In this document: positions 51,025-61,261 of the stretch, piece after piece
Numbering within the stretch: the stretch's first letter is position 1
How the letters are laid out: each line of letters begins with the position of its first letter
Source: Cognataquiflexum nitidum
GTDB lineage: Bacteria > Bacteroidota > Bacteroidia > Cytophagales > Cyclobacteriaceae
DNA length: 64,000 nucleotides
Assembly: GCF_022538055.1 (NCBI RefSeq)
Contig: NZ_JAKZAM010000005.1
Location: 1 to 64,000, forward strand
Reading direction: 5' to 3'
Program-made: the position numbers and the translations under genes
The notes under the pieces: generated by a model
Seen by the model: only the letters and a program-made list of their open reading frames with translations
Database searches by the model: none
What the model was told of the DNA's origin: nothing

Positions 51025-51876
51025 TTATTTTATAGACTTGATCAATCTTTCATTAAGACCGACATAATCAGGATTTTTGGCTTCCTTGGCCATTTCCATA
51101 GATTTTGTAGCGCTTTCTATTGCCTCTTTTTTCTTGCCCAAGGCCAGCTCAATTTTGGCTTTTAGGTGCATGGTCCAGTATTTTGGATCTTCGCTGACAG
51201 ATTTTGTAATCCAGTCATAGGCCAGATTCATGTCTTTATTGTTGGTAAAATAATAATTGGCAGCCTGATATAACAAACCGGGATTTTCTGCTTCCTTATC
51301 AATGACCAATGCTTTGATTTCAGCCATTACGATACTGTCTACCTCGGTTTCGATTCTGAATTTGACCCTGGTAGTTTCCCATTTCATGGCAATAGTAGCT
51401 CCGGTGTCGGTCATGTCCACAAAATTGATTTCCATGGTTTCGTATTTTTGACCTGTTTTTCCTGATTTTACCTTGAATCTGATAAGGTCATCTTTTGCGT
51501 CATATCCTACAGCTCCCCATAGTTTTGTGTTTTTGGAAAGGATAATGGTCCATTCATTCTTGTCAGGAATAGAATAAAGGGCATAAGATCCGGCGGGAAT
51601 AATATTTCCTTCGACTTTTACCTCATTTTTAAGATTAATGATTGTGGCAGCATTTGCCCCTGTTCTCCATACTTCACCAAATGGAACTAATTCTCCGAAT
51701 ATTTTCCTTCCTTTTGTGCTAGGCCGACTATATTCTATAATAACATCGGTAAGTCCTATTTTTTGACTAATTGTGGCTGTTGGACTGGCTTGGGGCATTT
51801 GTATCTGCTGTCCCATTGCCAATGTGGAAATTGAAACAATAAATATAAATTGCAATAAAATAGATTTGGTTTTCAT
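51025..51876 (-). CDS. DUF2911 domain secreted protein
   Basis: The 283-residue protein has a signal peptide (MKTKSILLQFIFIVSISTLAMG), then DUF2911: VIIEYSRPSTKGRKIFGELV, FGEVWRTGANAATIINLKNE and IPAGSYALYSIPDKNEWTII. Its C-terminus (residues ~190-280) is helical and TPR-like (WITKSVSEDPKYWTMHLKAK). Function is unknown. It starts the minus-strand group that includes CAT-like and Nudix genes. Confidence 0.85.
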   Translation of the reverse strand: MKTKSILLQFIFIVSISTLAMGQQIQMPQASPTATISQKIGLTDVIIEYSRPSTKGRKIFGELVPFGEVWRTGANAATIINLKNEVKVEGNIIPAGSYALYSIPDKNEWTIILSKNTKLWGAVGYDAKDDLIRFKVKSGKTGQKYETMEINFVDMTDTGATIAMKWETTRVKFRIETEVDSIVMAEIKALVIDKEAENPGLLYQAANYYFTNNKDMNLAYDWITKSVSEDPKYWTMHLKAKIELALGKKKEAIESATKSMEMAKEAKNPDYVGLNERLIKSIK

Positions 51877-52078
51877 TTTTTTGTATGTTAATTTAGTTGA
51901 GCTAGATTTGCCAATCGTAAATATAATAATTTATTCAATCTGTATTATCTTAAGCCTATCGAAAAGGCAATACTGTTTGTTTTGAGAACCTAGACCTAGT
52001 GTAACCGCTTAAAAAATTGTTTTTTTACTTAATGAGATAGAAAAGCAGTTTTACATAGAATAAAATTTTAAAAGTCTA

Positions 52079-52999
52079 ATGAGTATAGTTATTATTTCAC
52101 CTGGGAGAGATGTTAGTTCTTGGGTAAAAACTTTCAATAAGTTTGATCCAAAAATTGATATTCAGGTTTTTCCGGATATCAGGGACAAAGAATCTGTTGA
52201 ATTGGCCATTTTATGGCAGCATCCAAAGGGTATTCTCAAAGAATTTCCTAACCTGAAGCTTATTTGCTCTATGGGGGCCGGTGTAGATCATATTTTGAGT
52301 GATTCTGAGATTCCACTTTCCCTGCCCATTACCAGAATCGTAGACCCGGGACTCACTATTCCAATGACCAATTACGTGGTGATGGCAACTTTAAACCATC
52401 ATCGACAACTCTACAGGTACCAATCCAATCAGAAAAAGAAAGTTTGGGATATGAGTGATCCTGAACTCGAGACAAAGGTCGGGGTTATGGGAGTAGGTGC
52501 TTTGGGAGGTGATGTTATTCAAAAATTGAAGTTTCTTGGTTTTTCAGTTTTTGGGTATGGCAACAGTCCTAAATCTAATACTGATTACCCTTATTTTCAT
52601 GGAGATGAACTTCCCCAATTCTTAAATAACGTAAACTTAATTATTTGTATGTTACCTTTGACACCTTTGACAGAAAATATCCTTAATCTGGATTTTTTCC
52701 GCAAGTGTAATAAGGGCACCTACATTATTAATGTTGCGAGAGGCAATCATCTTGTTGAGGATGACTTGTTGACAGCGATAGGTGAAGGCACCATATCAGG
52801 TGCTTTTTTGGATGTTTTTAGGAAAGAACCTTTACCACAGGAACATCCCTTCTGGAATTCAGACAAAATCACAGTCACACCGCACATTGCTAGTGTGACA
52901 AATCCAAATTCTGCCATACCACAGGTAATTGAAAACTATAAAAGAATTAAAAACCACAAACCACTACTGAATCAGATAAACCAAATTTTAGGATATTAA
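52079..52999 (+). CDS. 2-hydroxyacid dehydrogenase (glyoxylate/hydroxypyruvate reductase A-like)
   Basis: The 306-residue protein has an NAD(P)-binding motif (KVGVMGVGALGGDVIQKL), catalytic Arg in NVARGNHLVEDDLL, Glu in RKEPLPQEHPFW and His in VTPHIASVTNP. Length and the early GAGVDHIL motif match the GhrA group, which reduces glyoxylate and hydroxypyruvate. It is followed after 12 bp by a universal stress protein gene on the same strand. Confidence 0.85.
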   Translation: MSIVIISPGRDVSSWVKTFNKFDPKIDIQVFPDIRDKESVELAILWQHPKGILKEFPNLKLICSMGAGVDHILSDSEIPLSLPITRIVDPGLTIPMTNYVVMATLNHHRQLYRYQSNQKKKVWDMSDPELETKVGVMGVGALGGDVIQKLKFLGFSVFGYGNSPKSNTDYPYFHGDELPQFLNNVNLIICMLPLTPLTENILNLDFFRKCNKGTYIINVARGNHLVEDDLLTAIGEGTISGAFLDVFRKEPLPQEHPFWNSDKITVTPHIASVTNPNSAIPQVIENYKRIKNHKPLLNQINQILGY

Positions 53000-53011
53000 C
53001 AAGTCAACAAA

Positions 53012-53854
53012 ATGGACACTACTTTTAAGATTGTTTGCCCGACTGATTTCTCAGAATGTTCACTCAATGCTATTGAATATGCTGCCAAACTAGGGGAAAT
53101 GTATAAAGCTGATTTATTTTTATTTCATGTTCCTGATAAAGATGACTATCAAAAACTTGCTTCCAGCGAATTTCATTCTGGTGATCAGTACTCTTTTATT
53201 CAAAAAAAGCTGGATAGTCTTGTTAAAATAGTTAGTCAAGAAAGTTTACCCAATGGATTAAAGTCATGTCAGAGTGAATTCATAGAAGGCAAAACGGTCA
53301 ATACGATTTTGGAATATGCTGATTTAAAAAATGCTGACCTTATCATCATGGGAACAGAAGGGGTAAATGATTTCAAGCAAAATTATATAGGTACGCGGAC
53401 AAGTAAGTTAGTTGAAAGATCAGAAAGAGATGTAATGGTCGTCCCAAGGAAGGTTTTTTTCAAGACGCCCAAGAAATTAGTGTTTGCAACAGATTATCTT
53501 GAAGAAGATAAACTTGCTATTCAAAAAGTAGTAGAATTGGCTCGAAACTGGGAAAGTGAAATCGATATTGTCCATGTAAGCACAAAAATAAAGAATATAG
53601 ACAAATCTTTACATATTACAATGGTTCAGGAGCTTAGGCCTTTTGTCAAGTATGACAAGGTCAATTTCGTGCTTAAGTCATATAGGGATGATCCGGGTCT
53701 TGGATTGGAAAATTACCTTATCATATCCAAAGGGGATATTCTCATTACCCTGAGTAAAAAGAAGACGTGGTTTGAACAGATTTTCTCTAATAATCTTTCA
53801 AGAAAGATGTCTTACTTTATCAACAAACCTCTTTTAGTTATCAAAAAGGTATAG
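53012..53854 (+). CDS. Universal stress protein, two Usp domains
   Basis: The 280-residue protein has two Usp-type halves: residues 1-150 with PTDFSECSLNAIEYAAKL and DLIIMGTEGVNDF near the nucleotide site, and 150-280 beginning KKLVFATDYLEEDKLAIQKV with a weaker second site. Tandem Usp proteins are common in Bacteroidota. It lies in a two-gene group with the hydroxyacid dehydrogenase gene and converges with the TPR gene 5 bp away. Confidence 0.85.
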   Translation: MDTTFKIVCPTDFSECSLNAIEYAAKLGEMYKADLFLFHVPDKDDYQKLASSEFHSGDQYSFIQKKLDSLVKIVSQESLPNGLKSCQSEFIEGKTVNTILEYADLKNADLIIMGTEGVNDFKQNYIGTRTSKLVERSERDVMVVPRKVFFKTPKKLVFATDYLEEDKLAIQKVVELARNWESEIDIVHVSTKIKNIDKSLHITMVQELRPFVKYDKVNFVLKSYRDDPGLGLENYLIISKGDILITLSKKKTWFEQIFSNNLSRKMSYFINKPLLVIKKV

Positions 53855-53859
53855 AAATT

Positions 53860-54564
53860 TTATTTTGGGCTGCCACTTAATTTTGATTTTAAAAACAACA
53901 TAAATTCCTGACGAGTAGAGGGGTTGGTCAAAATATTCTTGACTAACTTGAAATAATTTTTGACTGTTATCTTTTTTGGATCGTTTTCAAATCTGTTCTC
54001 TGCGGTAATCTGAGTGTCTGTATCCGGTTTTGGAAAGGATTCAGCATTTTCTTTTGGGCTATACCCGATCAAATCATCAGCTTTGGAAAAACTTGATTTT
54101 GCCCTTTCCCTATAGCCAAGTTTTTCCTCAAGGAGCCCTTTGTTGTTGTATGCCACTGCATCATCCGGGTCAAGTTCAATGGCTTTTTCATAATCTTCAA
54201 TTGCACCTGTCAAATCACCAATCCTATCTCTAAAGTATGCCCTGCTTGCAAAACGATAAGGATTTTTGGGATCAAGATTGATGGCCCTATCAAACTCCAC
54301 TAAAGCCTCTTCATTTTTTTTCATCAAGTGAAGTACAACTGCCCTGTCGTTGATATAACTTGGATTGTAGGGATCTAAGTTGATCAACTTATCGAAATCA
54401 ATAAGGGCTGAATCAAAATCTCCAAGTCGGGAATGTACGCGAGCCCTGAAAAAAAAGTATTCTGGATTATTCCAGTCTTTTTTAATGCAAGAATTGATTT
54501 GGGAAAGCGCCTCCTGAAATTTTCCTTCCTTGAAATGTGATATGCTTGATTGAAATTCTTCCAC
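53860..54564 (-). CDS. TPR repeat protein
   Basis: The 234-residue protein has about four consecutive tetratricopeptide repeats (residues ~5-145): PEYFFFRARVHSRLGDFDSA, NPSYINDRAVVLHLMKKNEE, and DAVAYNNKGLLEEKLGYRER. The last ~80 residues are polar, with TVKNYFKLVKNILTNPSTRQ near the end. Such proteins scaffold protein complexes. No signal peptide. It is divergent from holA. Confidence 0.85.
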   Translation of the reverse strand: MEEFQSSISHFKEGKFQEALSQINSCIKKDWNNPEYFFFRARVHSRLGDFDSALIDFDKLINLDPYNPSYINDRAVVLHLMKKNEEALVEFDRAINLDPKNPYRFASRAYFRDRIGDLTGAIEDYEKAIELDPDDAVAYNNKGLLEEKLGYRERAKSSFSKADDLIGYSPKENAESFPKPDTDTQITAENRFENDPKKITVKNYFKLVKNILTNPSTRQEFMLFLKSKLSGSPK

Positions 54565-54666
54565 GTGTTTTTCCTGTATTTTGAAGTAAATACAAAATTA
54601 AGGGTAATAAAGTTTAAAATTACTTAGGGTACTTACAGGTATTCTTTCCCTAAAATGTTTTCTTTA

Positions 54667-54674
54667 TATATTTG
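54667..54674 (+). promoter_or_regulatory. Candidate -7 box (TATATTTG) for holA
   Basis: TATATTTG matches the Bacteroidota -7 consensus TANNTTTG and lies 18 bp before the holA ATG. No convincing -33 TTTG is seen, so this is tentative. Confidence 0.3.
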
Positions 54675-54691
54675 GAACGAAAACTCAAACC

Positions 54692-55714
54692 ATGGCCAAT
54701 AAAGCAGAAGATGTATTAAAAGACCTCAAGTCCGGCAAATATGCGCCAATTTATTTTTTACAGGGAGAGGAACCGTTTTTTATTGATCAAATATCAGATT
54801 TTATAGAAGCCAATGCCTTACAGCCCCACGATAAAGGGTTCAACCAAGTGGTGATGTATGGTAAAGACGTGACTATTCCCGATATTTTAAACAATGCGAG
54901 AAGGTTTCCCATGATGGCTGACAGGCAGGTTGTTATTGTGAAAGAAGCCCAAAACATCTCGCAGCTTGGGAAAGAAGAAATAGATCAGATGCTGATCAAT
55001 TATATCAAAAATCCACTACCAAGTACAATTCTGGTATTTGCCCATAAGTATAAAAGTGTAGATGGCAGAAAGGCATTGTCCAAGGAATTGGAAAAAAGTA
55101 CTGTTTTTGTCAAAGCTGAAAAAATCAAGGACCATTTATTGGCAGGATGGATAGAAACTTATGTCAAAAGTAAAGGCCATAACATAGATAATCCAACTGC
55201 GGTATTTTTAGCCGATAGCATTGGCAATAACCTAGAAGTTATCTCTAATGAACTAGGGAAGATGTTTCTCAACTTTCAAGGAGAAACAAAGATTACAAAA
55301 GACCATATCCAAAAATTCATTGGAATTAATAAGGAATACAACAACTTTGAACTTACCAAAGCAATGGGAGTCAAAGATGTTGTAAAAGCCAACAAGATCA
55401 TTCACTACTTCTCCCAGAACCCCAAAAGTCATCCCTTGATTCCGATCATTGCTTTGGTTTACGGCTATTTTAGCAAAGTAGCTTTGGTACATTTCAATAA
55501 GCAGTTGCCGGATGCCGAACTTGCTAGAATCACCGGTGTTCATCCTTATTATCTAAAAGAATACAGGGTTGCCGCAAATAATTTCCGTTTAGGCAAGGTT
55601 ATTGACTGTTTCGCATATATAAAAGAAGCGGATTTGCGTTCTAAAGGAGTCGATTCAGGAGAAATGGAGGACAGGGAGATTCTTAGAGAATTGGTATTTA
55701 AAATCATGCATTAA
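54692..55714 (+). CDS. holA: DNA polymerase III subunit delta
   Basis: The 340-residue protein matches HolA: YAPIYFLQGEEPFFIDQISD at the front, the AAA+-like VVIVKEAQNISQ region, LAGWIETYVKSKGHNIDNPT and LEVISNELGKMFLNF in the collar part. Delta opens the beta clamp in the clamp loader. It is followed after 15 bp by the large TPR gene, so both may be transcribed together. Confidence 0.9.
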   Translation: MANKAEDVLKDLKSGKYAPIYFLQGEEPFFIDQISDFIEANALQPHDKGFNQVVMYGKDVTIPDILNNARRFPMMADRQVVIVKEAQNISQLGKEEIDQMLINYIKNPLPSTILVFAHKYKSVDGRKALSKELEKSTVFVKAEKIKDHLLAGWIETYVKSKGHNIDNPTAVFLADSIGNNLEVISNELGKMFLNFQGETKITKDHIQKFIGINKEYNNFELTKAMGVKDVVKANKIIHYFSQNPKSHPLIPIIALVYGYFSKVALVHFNKQLPDAELARITGVHPYYLKEYRVAANNFRLGKVIDCFAYIKEADLRSKGVDSGEMEDREILRELVFKIMH

Positions 55715-55729
55715 AGGCATAATTCATCC

Positions 55730-58717
55730 ATGAGGAAAAGCATAGTATTGTTTTGGATATTGTGGAGTACCCACAATGTATTTGCGCAGACAGGTCTGTA
55801 TCAATCAGGAGAGCAAGTCAAACTTGACGACAATTTTGAATTGTTTGACAAACACCTTTTCAGTGCTTCGAGGTTTGACTATGAGGAACTAAAAAGCACT
55901 GAATTAAATAAAAACCAACAGGTTTTGGTTGACTTTTACCATGCTGTTTCAGCTCTTAAAATAGAGAATCCCGGCGCAGCCGATCTCATCAATAATTTTA
56001 TAAGAACCTATCCTGACCATCCCAAAAAGAATGAGGCAGGGTTTATTTTAGGCAGTTTTTATTTTGACCGAAAAAATTACAGGGAAGCAATCCCTGCATT
56101 TCAAAAGATCGAAACAGCAGCCATAAAAACAGATCAGAAATCAGAAATCTATTTCAAGACCGGATATTCCTATTTTCAGCTCAAAGACTTTAAAAATGCA
56201 TTGAATTATTTCAATCAGGTAAAAGTTGAAAAAGGAGGTTATTCTGCTGATGCTTACTATTACGCAGGATTTATTTCCAAAGAGTCAGGAAATTATGATC
56301 AGGCAATCAAGGATTTTAGGGAGGCTGAGAAAGCAACTTTTTATTCCTCAAAGGTCCCCTACATGCTTGCAGGAATATTTTACCAACAAGGGTATTTTGA
56401 CGAGTTGATAACTTATGCAGAACCCGTCTTGAAATCCCGTCCCAACCTAGACCGCAGGGAAGAAATCCACCTTTACCTTGCCGAGGCTTATTTTGAAAAG
56501 AGGAATTTTGCGGCCGCAGCTCAAAATTATGATGCTTTTGTGAATGCCCGAAAAAGGGACTTAGACAGGTCTCAAATCTATAAAGCAGGAGTGGCACAAT
56601 TTGAGATTGGGAATTTCCAAAGAGCATCGGATTATTTCAAAGTGTCTGCCGTCATCGAAGATAAAATCGGTCAGGTATCGAGCTACTATCTTGGACATGC
56701 TTATCTGAAATTGAACAATCCGCAGTTTGCGTCAACAAGCTTCAACGCTGCCTACAAGAATCCAAGTGATCCAAAAATCAGGGAAGATGCTTTGGTGAAT
56801 TTTGCCAAAGTCAATCTGGAAAGAGGGAGTTTCCAGGAAGCGGTCAATGCGCTGGATACCTATTTGGAAAATTTCCCTAATGGAATATATGCCAACGAAG
56901 CTGAGGTATTATTAACAGACGCACTCATCAATACAAACAATTACTTACGTGCCATCGAACATATCGAAAAGATGTCCCGCAAGTCTGATAGGCTTAAATC
57001 GGCATATCAGAAAATTACTTTTTACCAAGGAATAGTTTACTATAGAGATAAGAAGCATGATTTGGCCACAACTTACTTTGACAAGTCGCTCGCCTCGCCG
57101 ATGGACAGAGATTTAGTGATTCAGGCGCATTTTTGGAAAGGTGAAAATTATGCATCGACAGACAGAAGTCCCCAAGCCATCAAGTCTTATGAAACGCTTC
57201 AAAATCTCAAGCCAAAAGCCTCTGATCCTTATTTGATAAAATCATACTATGGATTGGGATATACATTTTTCAATATCCAACAATATTCAAAAGCTGAGCC
57301 CCAGTTTAAACAATATGTCGAAAAGGGAGGAAAAAACGATGATACAGACAAATTTGAGGAGGCTTTGGTGAGGTTGGGTGATGTTTATTTTGTGCAGAAA
57401 AAATTCCAGGAAGCACAAGCGGCCTTTCAAAGGGCAATAAATGAAGGAGGTTCTTCGGTGGATTATGCATATTTCAGGTCGGGGGTAGTCTTTAATTTTC
57501 AAAGTAGAAATTCTGAAGCCATTAATCAATTGGATAGATTGATCTCAGGATACCCGAACAGCCTGTATTTCGAGGATGCAGTGTATCAAAAATCGCAGAT
57601 CAATATGGAGCAATTGAATTATGAAGATGCTCGAGAAGGATTTTCAAGATTGATCAGCAGCCGTCCAAACAGTCAATTTATTCCATTTGCTTTGGAAGGA
57701 AGAGCAGTGGCTAATTTTTCCCTTCAAAATTATGATCAGACAATAGAAGATTATAAAACTATTCTACAGAGGCATCCCAATTCTTCAAATGCCGAAGCAG
57801 CACTTGTTGGTCTACAGGAAGCACTTGCACTTCAGGGCAGGTCAGCTGAGTTTTCACAATATCTTGGGACATATAGGAATGCTAATCCTGAAAATAAAAG
57901 TCTTCAAAACTTAGAATATGAGGCAGCCAAAAACCTTTATTTCAGTAGTTCTTTTGATCAAGCCATCAATGCTTTTTTAGGATACCTTAAAAACTACCCT
58001 CAAACTTTCAATCGTGATGAAGCTAATTACTTTATCGCAGATGCACATTATAAATCAGGCCGAAAAGATAAGGCTTTGGAATATTTCTATCAGATTGAGA
58101 GAGAAAAATCCTCCAATCAAATAATCAAGGCTGTACAAAGGATAGCAGCAATAGAAATGGAAAATAGCAATTATGTTCAGGCTATCGGTTTTTATAGAGA
58201 AGCTATCAATTATTCAAGAAATAAAATCGAGGAATTTGAAGTTTTTTCGGGATTGATGAAGGCTTATTTTCAAACCCAAAAATTTGATTCGGCAGCTTTC
58301 TTTGCTGATAGGGTGATCAAGCTGGGAAGTGTGACCCAAGATGCAGTTCCAGAGGCGACCCTGCTCAAAGCTAAATCACATAGGGAGTTGAAAAAAGATG
58401 CAGATGCTGATGCGACATTGATGGATCTGATCAATGAATATAAGACTGTGCATGGAGCAGAAGGATTGTATCTTTTGGCAGAAAGCCAAGCCTTGAAGGG
58501 AAGTTTTCAGCAGTCGAACAACACCATATTTGACTTCTCAGGTCCATTCTTCCCATATGATTATTGGTATGGGAGATGTTTTATTCTTTTAGCGGATAAT
58601 TTCCTGAAGCTTAATGAGGTTTTTCAGGCAAAAGCAACATTGGAATCAATTCTTGAAAATTCCAATAATGAGGAAATTAAAGATATGGCAAACAAAAAAA
58701 TGGCTGAAATAAAATAG
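55730..58717 (+). CDS. Large exported TPR protein
   Basis: The 995-residue protein has a signal peptide (MRKSIVLFWILWSTHNVFA) and TPR-type repeats along almost its entire length, for example YRDKKHDLATTYFDKSLASP and RNSEAINQLDRLISGYPNSL. The pattern is that of an exported periplasmic scaffold. Gene order (TPR, outer-membrane barrel, SPOR, ExbB, ExbD, TonB) suggests it works with the envelope energy-coupling proteins next to it. It ends 1 bp before the barrel gene. Confidence 0.85.
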   Translation: MRKSIVLFWILWSTHNVFAQTGLYQSGEQVKLDDNFELFDKHLFSASRFDYEELKSTELNKNQQVLVDFYHAVSALKIENPGAADLINNFIRTYPDHPKKNEAGFILGSFYFDRKNYREAIPAFQKIETAAIKTDQKSEIYFKTGYSYFQLKDFKNALNYFNQVKVEKGGYSADAYYYAGFISKESGNYDQAIKDFREAEKATFYSSKVPYMLAGIFYQQGYFDELITYAEPVLKSRPNLDRREEIHLYLAEAYFEKRNFAAAAQNYDAFVNARKRDLDRSQIYKAGVAQFEIGNFQRASDYFKVSAVIEDKIGQVSSYYLGHAYLKLNNPQFASTSFNAAYKNPSDPKIREDALVNFAKVNLERGSFQEAVNALDTYLENFPNGIYANEAEVLLTDALINTNNYLRAIEHIEKMSRKSDRLKSAYQKITFYQGIVYYRDKKHDLATTYFDKSLASPMDRDLVIQAHFWKGENYASTDRSPQAIKSYETLQNLKPKASDPYLIKSYYGLGYTFFNIQQYSKAEPQFKQYVEKGGKNDDTDKFEEALVRLGDVYFVQKKFQEAQAAFQRAINEGGSSVDYAYFRSGVVFNFQSRNSEAINQLDRLISGYPNSLYFEDAVYQKSQINMEQLNYEDAREGFSRLISSRPNSQFIPFALEGRAVANFSLQNYDQTIEDYKTILQRHPNSSNAEAALVGLQEALALQGRSAEFSQYLGTYRNANPENKSLQNLEYEAAKNLYFSSSFDQAINAFLGYLKNYPQTFNRDEANYFIADAHYKSGRKDKALEYFYQIEREKSSNQIIKAVQRIAAIEMENSNYVQAIGFYREAINYSRNKIEEFEVFSGLMKAYFQTQKFDSAAFFADRVIKLGSVTQDAVPEATLLKAKSHRELKKDADADATLMDLINEYKTVHGAEGLYLLAESQALKGSFQQSNNTIFDFSGPFFPYDYWYGRCFILLADNFLKLNEVFQAKATLESILENSNNEEIKDMANKKMAEIK

Positions 58718-58718
58718 T

Positions 58719-60410
58719 ATGAAGGAAAATCAGATGAAACCATCCCCACAAAAGGCTTTCTTATTTACTGTTTTTGGCCTGATTGCATTGGTAATGCTAC
58801 CCCGATTGGCCAATGGTCAGGAAAAAGGGGAAGTCAAGGACCAGGAATTTATCATTAGAAAAGATAGGGTGCTGACCTTACCTGTTCAGCCGCGAAGATT
58901 TGAACGTGCGCCGACATTACCGGCGGCAAAGGGAAATTCGAGTTTTGAATATGATGTAAAGCAGTATTTTCTTTCACTTCCGCCTATCGGTATCAAAGCG
59001 GAAGCTGCACAGAAAAACTTTCCAAAGGTGGTAGAAGAACAATATCCCGGATTTGCCAGAGTGGGATATGGTAATTATGGGTCTCCTCTTTTAGAGGGCC
59101 GTTATAACATTTGGGAGGATGAAAATTATGATTTTGGAGCTAAATTCAAGCATCAAAGTTTTGCCAGAGGACCTATTGGGGGACGAAATTCTGGAGAAAG
59201 CATTACCAATTTCGGTTTGGATGGGACATACTTTATGGATGTTTTTCAGATTTATGGTGGTGTAAAATATGACAGGCACAAGTTTAACTTTTATGGTTAT
59301 GATCCCGAAGATTTGAACCTCGTGGACTTTGTTCCAAGCCAGAATATCTTCAATACGTTCCAGCTTTTTGGAGGAATCCAGGATATTGACAAAATGGAGG
59401 GGATCAATTATAACGTAAGGCTAGGCATCCGGGCTTTTAATGATAATTTTCTTGCCGCAGAAAATGAGGTCTCGATCAAAGCGAATTCCTCTTATTGGTA
59501 CAATGACAATCTAAACGGAAATATTGATTTTGATCTTTCCCTGACAAGTCCAAAAGATGAATTTTACGGTGATATCAACAGGAATTACTTTAAAATCAAA
59601 CCACAGATAGGTTATCAGGATGAGTCATTGAAAATAGCAGCAGGGGTGAATATTGTATTTGAAAATGATATAACCCTCAATAAAAAGTCTGACTTCCATA
59701 TTTTCCCTGCTTTGAGCGGTGAATACATGATCAGTAAAGAAATAGGTATTTATGGAAGTTTTGAAGGGGATGTTTTGAGAAAAACATACCATGATTTTGT
59801 AATGGAAAATCAGTTTTTGGGGCCTAGCAGCCAATTGCTAAATACCATCCAAAACTTTAAAACAGGTGCGGGTATCAAAGGTACAATCCTTGAGGGGCTT
59901 ACTTACGAAGTCGGTTTTAATGTTGGAAAATATAGGAATATGCACTTTTTTGCAAACAGCGTGACAGATAGTCTGAGGTTTAACCTGCTATTTGATGAAA
60001 ATACCAGGGTTTTGAATTATACCGTAAAGGTAGGATGGGAGCATGAAGGCTGGTATAAAATGACAGCCACCGCTGATTATTTTAATTATTCTTTAAGTAC
60101 CTTGGGTGCTGCGTTTCAAAGACCCGAATGGGAGTTTAAGATTCACAATCAATTCATGCCTGCTGATAAATGGCTGATATACCTTAATGCCCACCTGATG
60201 GGGGGAATAGTCGGTTTTAACCAACAAAGTGACCTCACGACGGTACTGCCGGCGATTTTGGATCTTCAGGCTAAAGCAGATTATCAGATTTCTGAAAGGA
60301 TTTCTGCTTTTGTAATTGGCAACAACCTGTTGAATAGAAACAACCAAAGATTTTTGAATTACCCGGTGCGGGGAATTCAGGGTATTGTAGGAGCAACAAT
60401 TAAATTTTAG
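58719..60410 (+). CDS. Outer-membrane beta-barrel protein (TonB-receptor-like)
   Basis: The 563-residue protein has a signal peptide (PRLANGQ at its end), a short linker and then dense barrel strands with aromatic ends (FGAKFKHQSFARGP, YGGVKYDRHKFNFYGYD, YKMTATADYFNYSLSTLG). It ends GIQGIVGATIKF with a C-terminal Phe, the usual barrel-assembly signal. There is no plug domain, so it is not a full TonB receptor. It starts 1 bp after the TPR gene. A second ATG at 58734 would shorten the start by five residues. Confidence 0.75.
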   Translation: MKENQMKPSPQKAFLFTVFGLIALVMLPRLANGQEKGEVKDQEFIIRKDRVLTLPVQPRRFERAPTLPAAKGNSSFEYDVKQYFLSLPPIGIKAEAAQKNFPKVVEEQYPGFARVGYGNYGSPLLEGRYNIWEDENYDFGAKFKHQSFARGPIGGRNSGESITNFGLDGTYFMDVFQIYGGVKYDRHKFNFYGYDPEDLNLVDFVPSQNIFNTFQLFGGIQDIDKMEGINYNVRLGIRAFNDNFLAAENEVSIKANSSYWYNDNLNGNIDFDLSLTSPKDEFYGDINRNYFKIKPQIGYQDESLKIAAGVNIVFENDITLNKKSDFHIFPALSGEYMISKEIGIYGSFEGDVLRKTYHDFVMENQFLGPSSQLLNTIQNFKTGAGIKGTILEGLTYEVGFNVGKYRNMHFFANSVTDSLRFNLLFDENTRVLNYTVKVGWEHEGWYKMTATADYFNYSLSTLGAAFQRPEWEFKIHNQFMPADKWLIYLNAHLMGGIVGFNQQSDLTTVLPAILDLQAKADYQISERISAFVIGNNLLNRNNQRFLNYPVRGIQGIVGATIKF

Positions 60411-60507
60411 ATTTACTGTGGCTTTGATTGATACCTTTGTTCAAATACCAATTTGGCAATTCACCCATTTCATTTAGTTTGCATAGCTTTATAGACTTAG
60501 ATCATTA

Positions 60508-61260
60508 ATGGAAAAGGATTCTGAAAATAACCTCAGTTCGGCTGACAAAGACTATGGCTTTCCTTTTGTAAAGGCAGAACCTTTGCATAGTGATGTGCCA
60601 CAGGAAATTTCAAAACCTTCAGGGGATATCACAGAAATAGCAACATTGCAAAAAGAGCATTTGGCGGATCAGCACTCAGTAGCGACGGCCATAAAATTTG
60701 AATCTGCAGAAATCCCTGAAAGAAAGAAAAAGAGTCAGGTGCCTTTGCTATTTAGCCTTATCCTCCTGATTTTAATTGTTTTAGCATCGATGGCATACTT
60801 CTTATACTATTTGCCCGGCCAATCTGAAATAGTAGAAACCCCTGAAATTACCGAGAATAAAACCGAAGAGACACAAGTTCAACCTGAGGTTGAAATAGAA
60901 GAATCTGCAGAAACCCTAAGTGACTCTATCGTTTCCGAAGTTGTCGAAACACCGTCACCTGTGGTTACTTCTCCGGCTATTGTTGGATCCACAGGCGGAA
61001 AATTGATTGTACTGACTGCCAGAGAAGAGTCGAGCAATTACCATTTGGTGGTCGCCAGTCTTCCCAATGAAAGAATAGCAAGGGAAGAAGCTCAGGTCTT
61101 TTTGGATAAAGGCAAAGATATATGGTTGATTTTCCCCTCGGGAGATACCAGAAATTACCGCCTTTCCGTTGGTAAATACAGCAGTTTTAAATCAGCTACA
61201 GATGCTTTGGCTGCAGCCAAAGCTGACTTTAATGAATCTACCTGGATTTTGAAATATTAA
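60508..61260 (+). CDS. SPOR-domain single-pass membrane protein
   Basis: The 250-residue protein has a cytoplasmic N-terminus (~1-75), one membrane span (VPLLFSLILLILIVLASMAY), a Pro/Glu-rich periplasmic linker (PEITENKTEETQVQPEVEIE) and a C-terminal SPOR domain (residues ~175-250: YHLVVASLPNERIAREEAQV, YRLSVGKYSSFKSATDAL). SPOR domains bind denuded peptidoglycan. It ends 1 bp before exbB, so co-transcription with the TonB system is likely. Confidence 0.85.
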   Translation: MEKDSENNLSSADKDYGFPFVKAEPLHSDVPQEISKPSGDITEIATLQKEHLADQHSVATAIKFESAEIPERKKKSQVPLLFSLILLILIVLASMAYFLYYLPGQSEIVETPEITENKTEETQVQPEVEIEESAETLSDSIVSEVVETPSPVVTSPAIVGSTGGKLIVLTAREESSNYHLVVASLPNERIAREEAQVFLDKGKDIWLIFPSGDTRNYRLSVGKYSSFKSATDALAAAKADFNESTWILKY

Positions 61261-61261
61261 C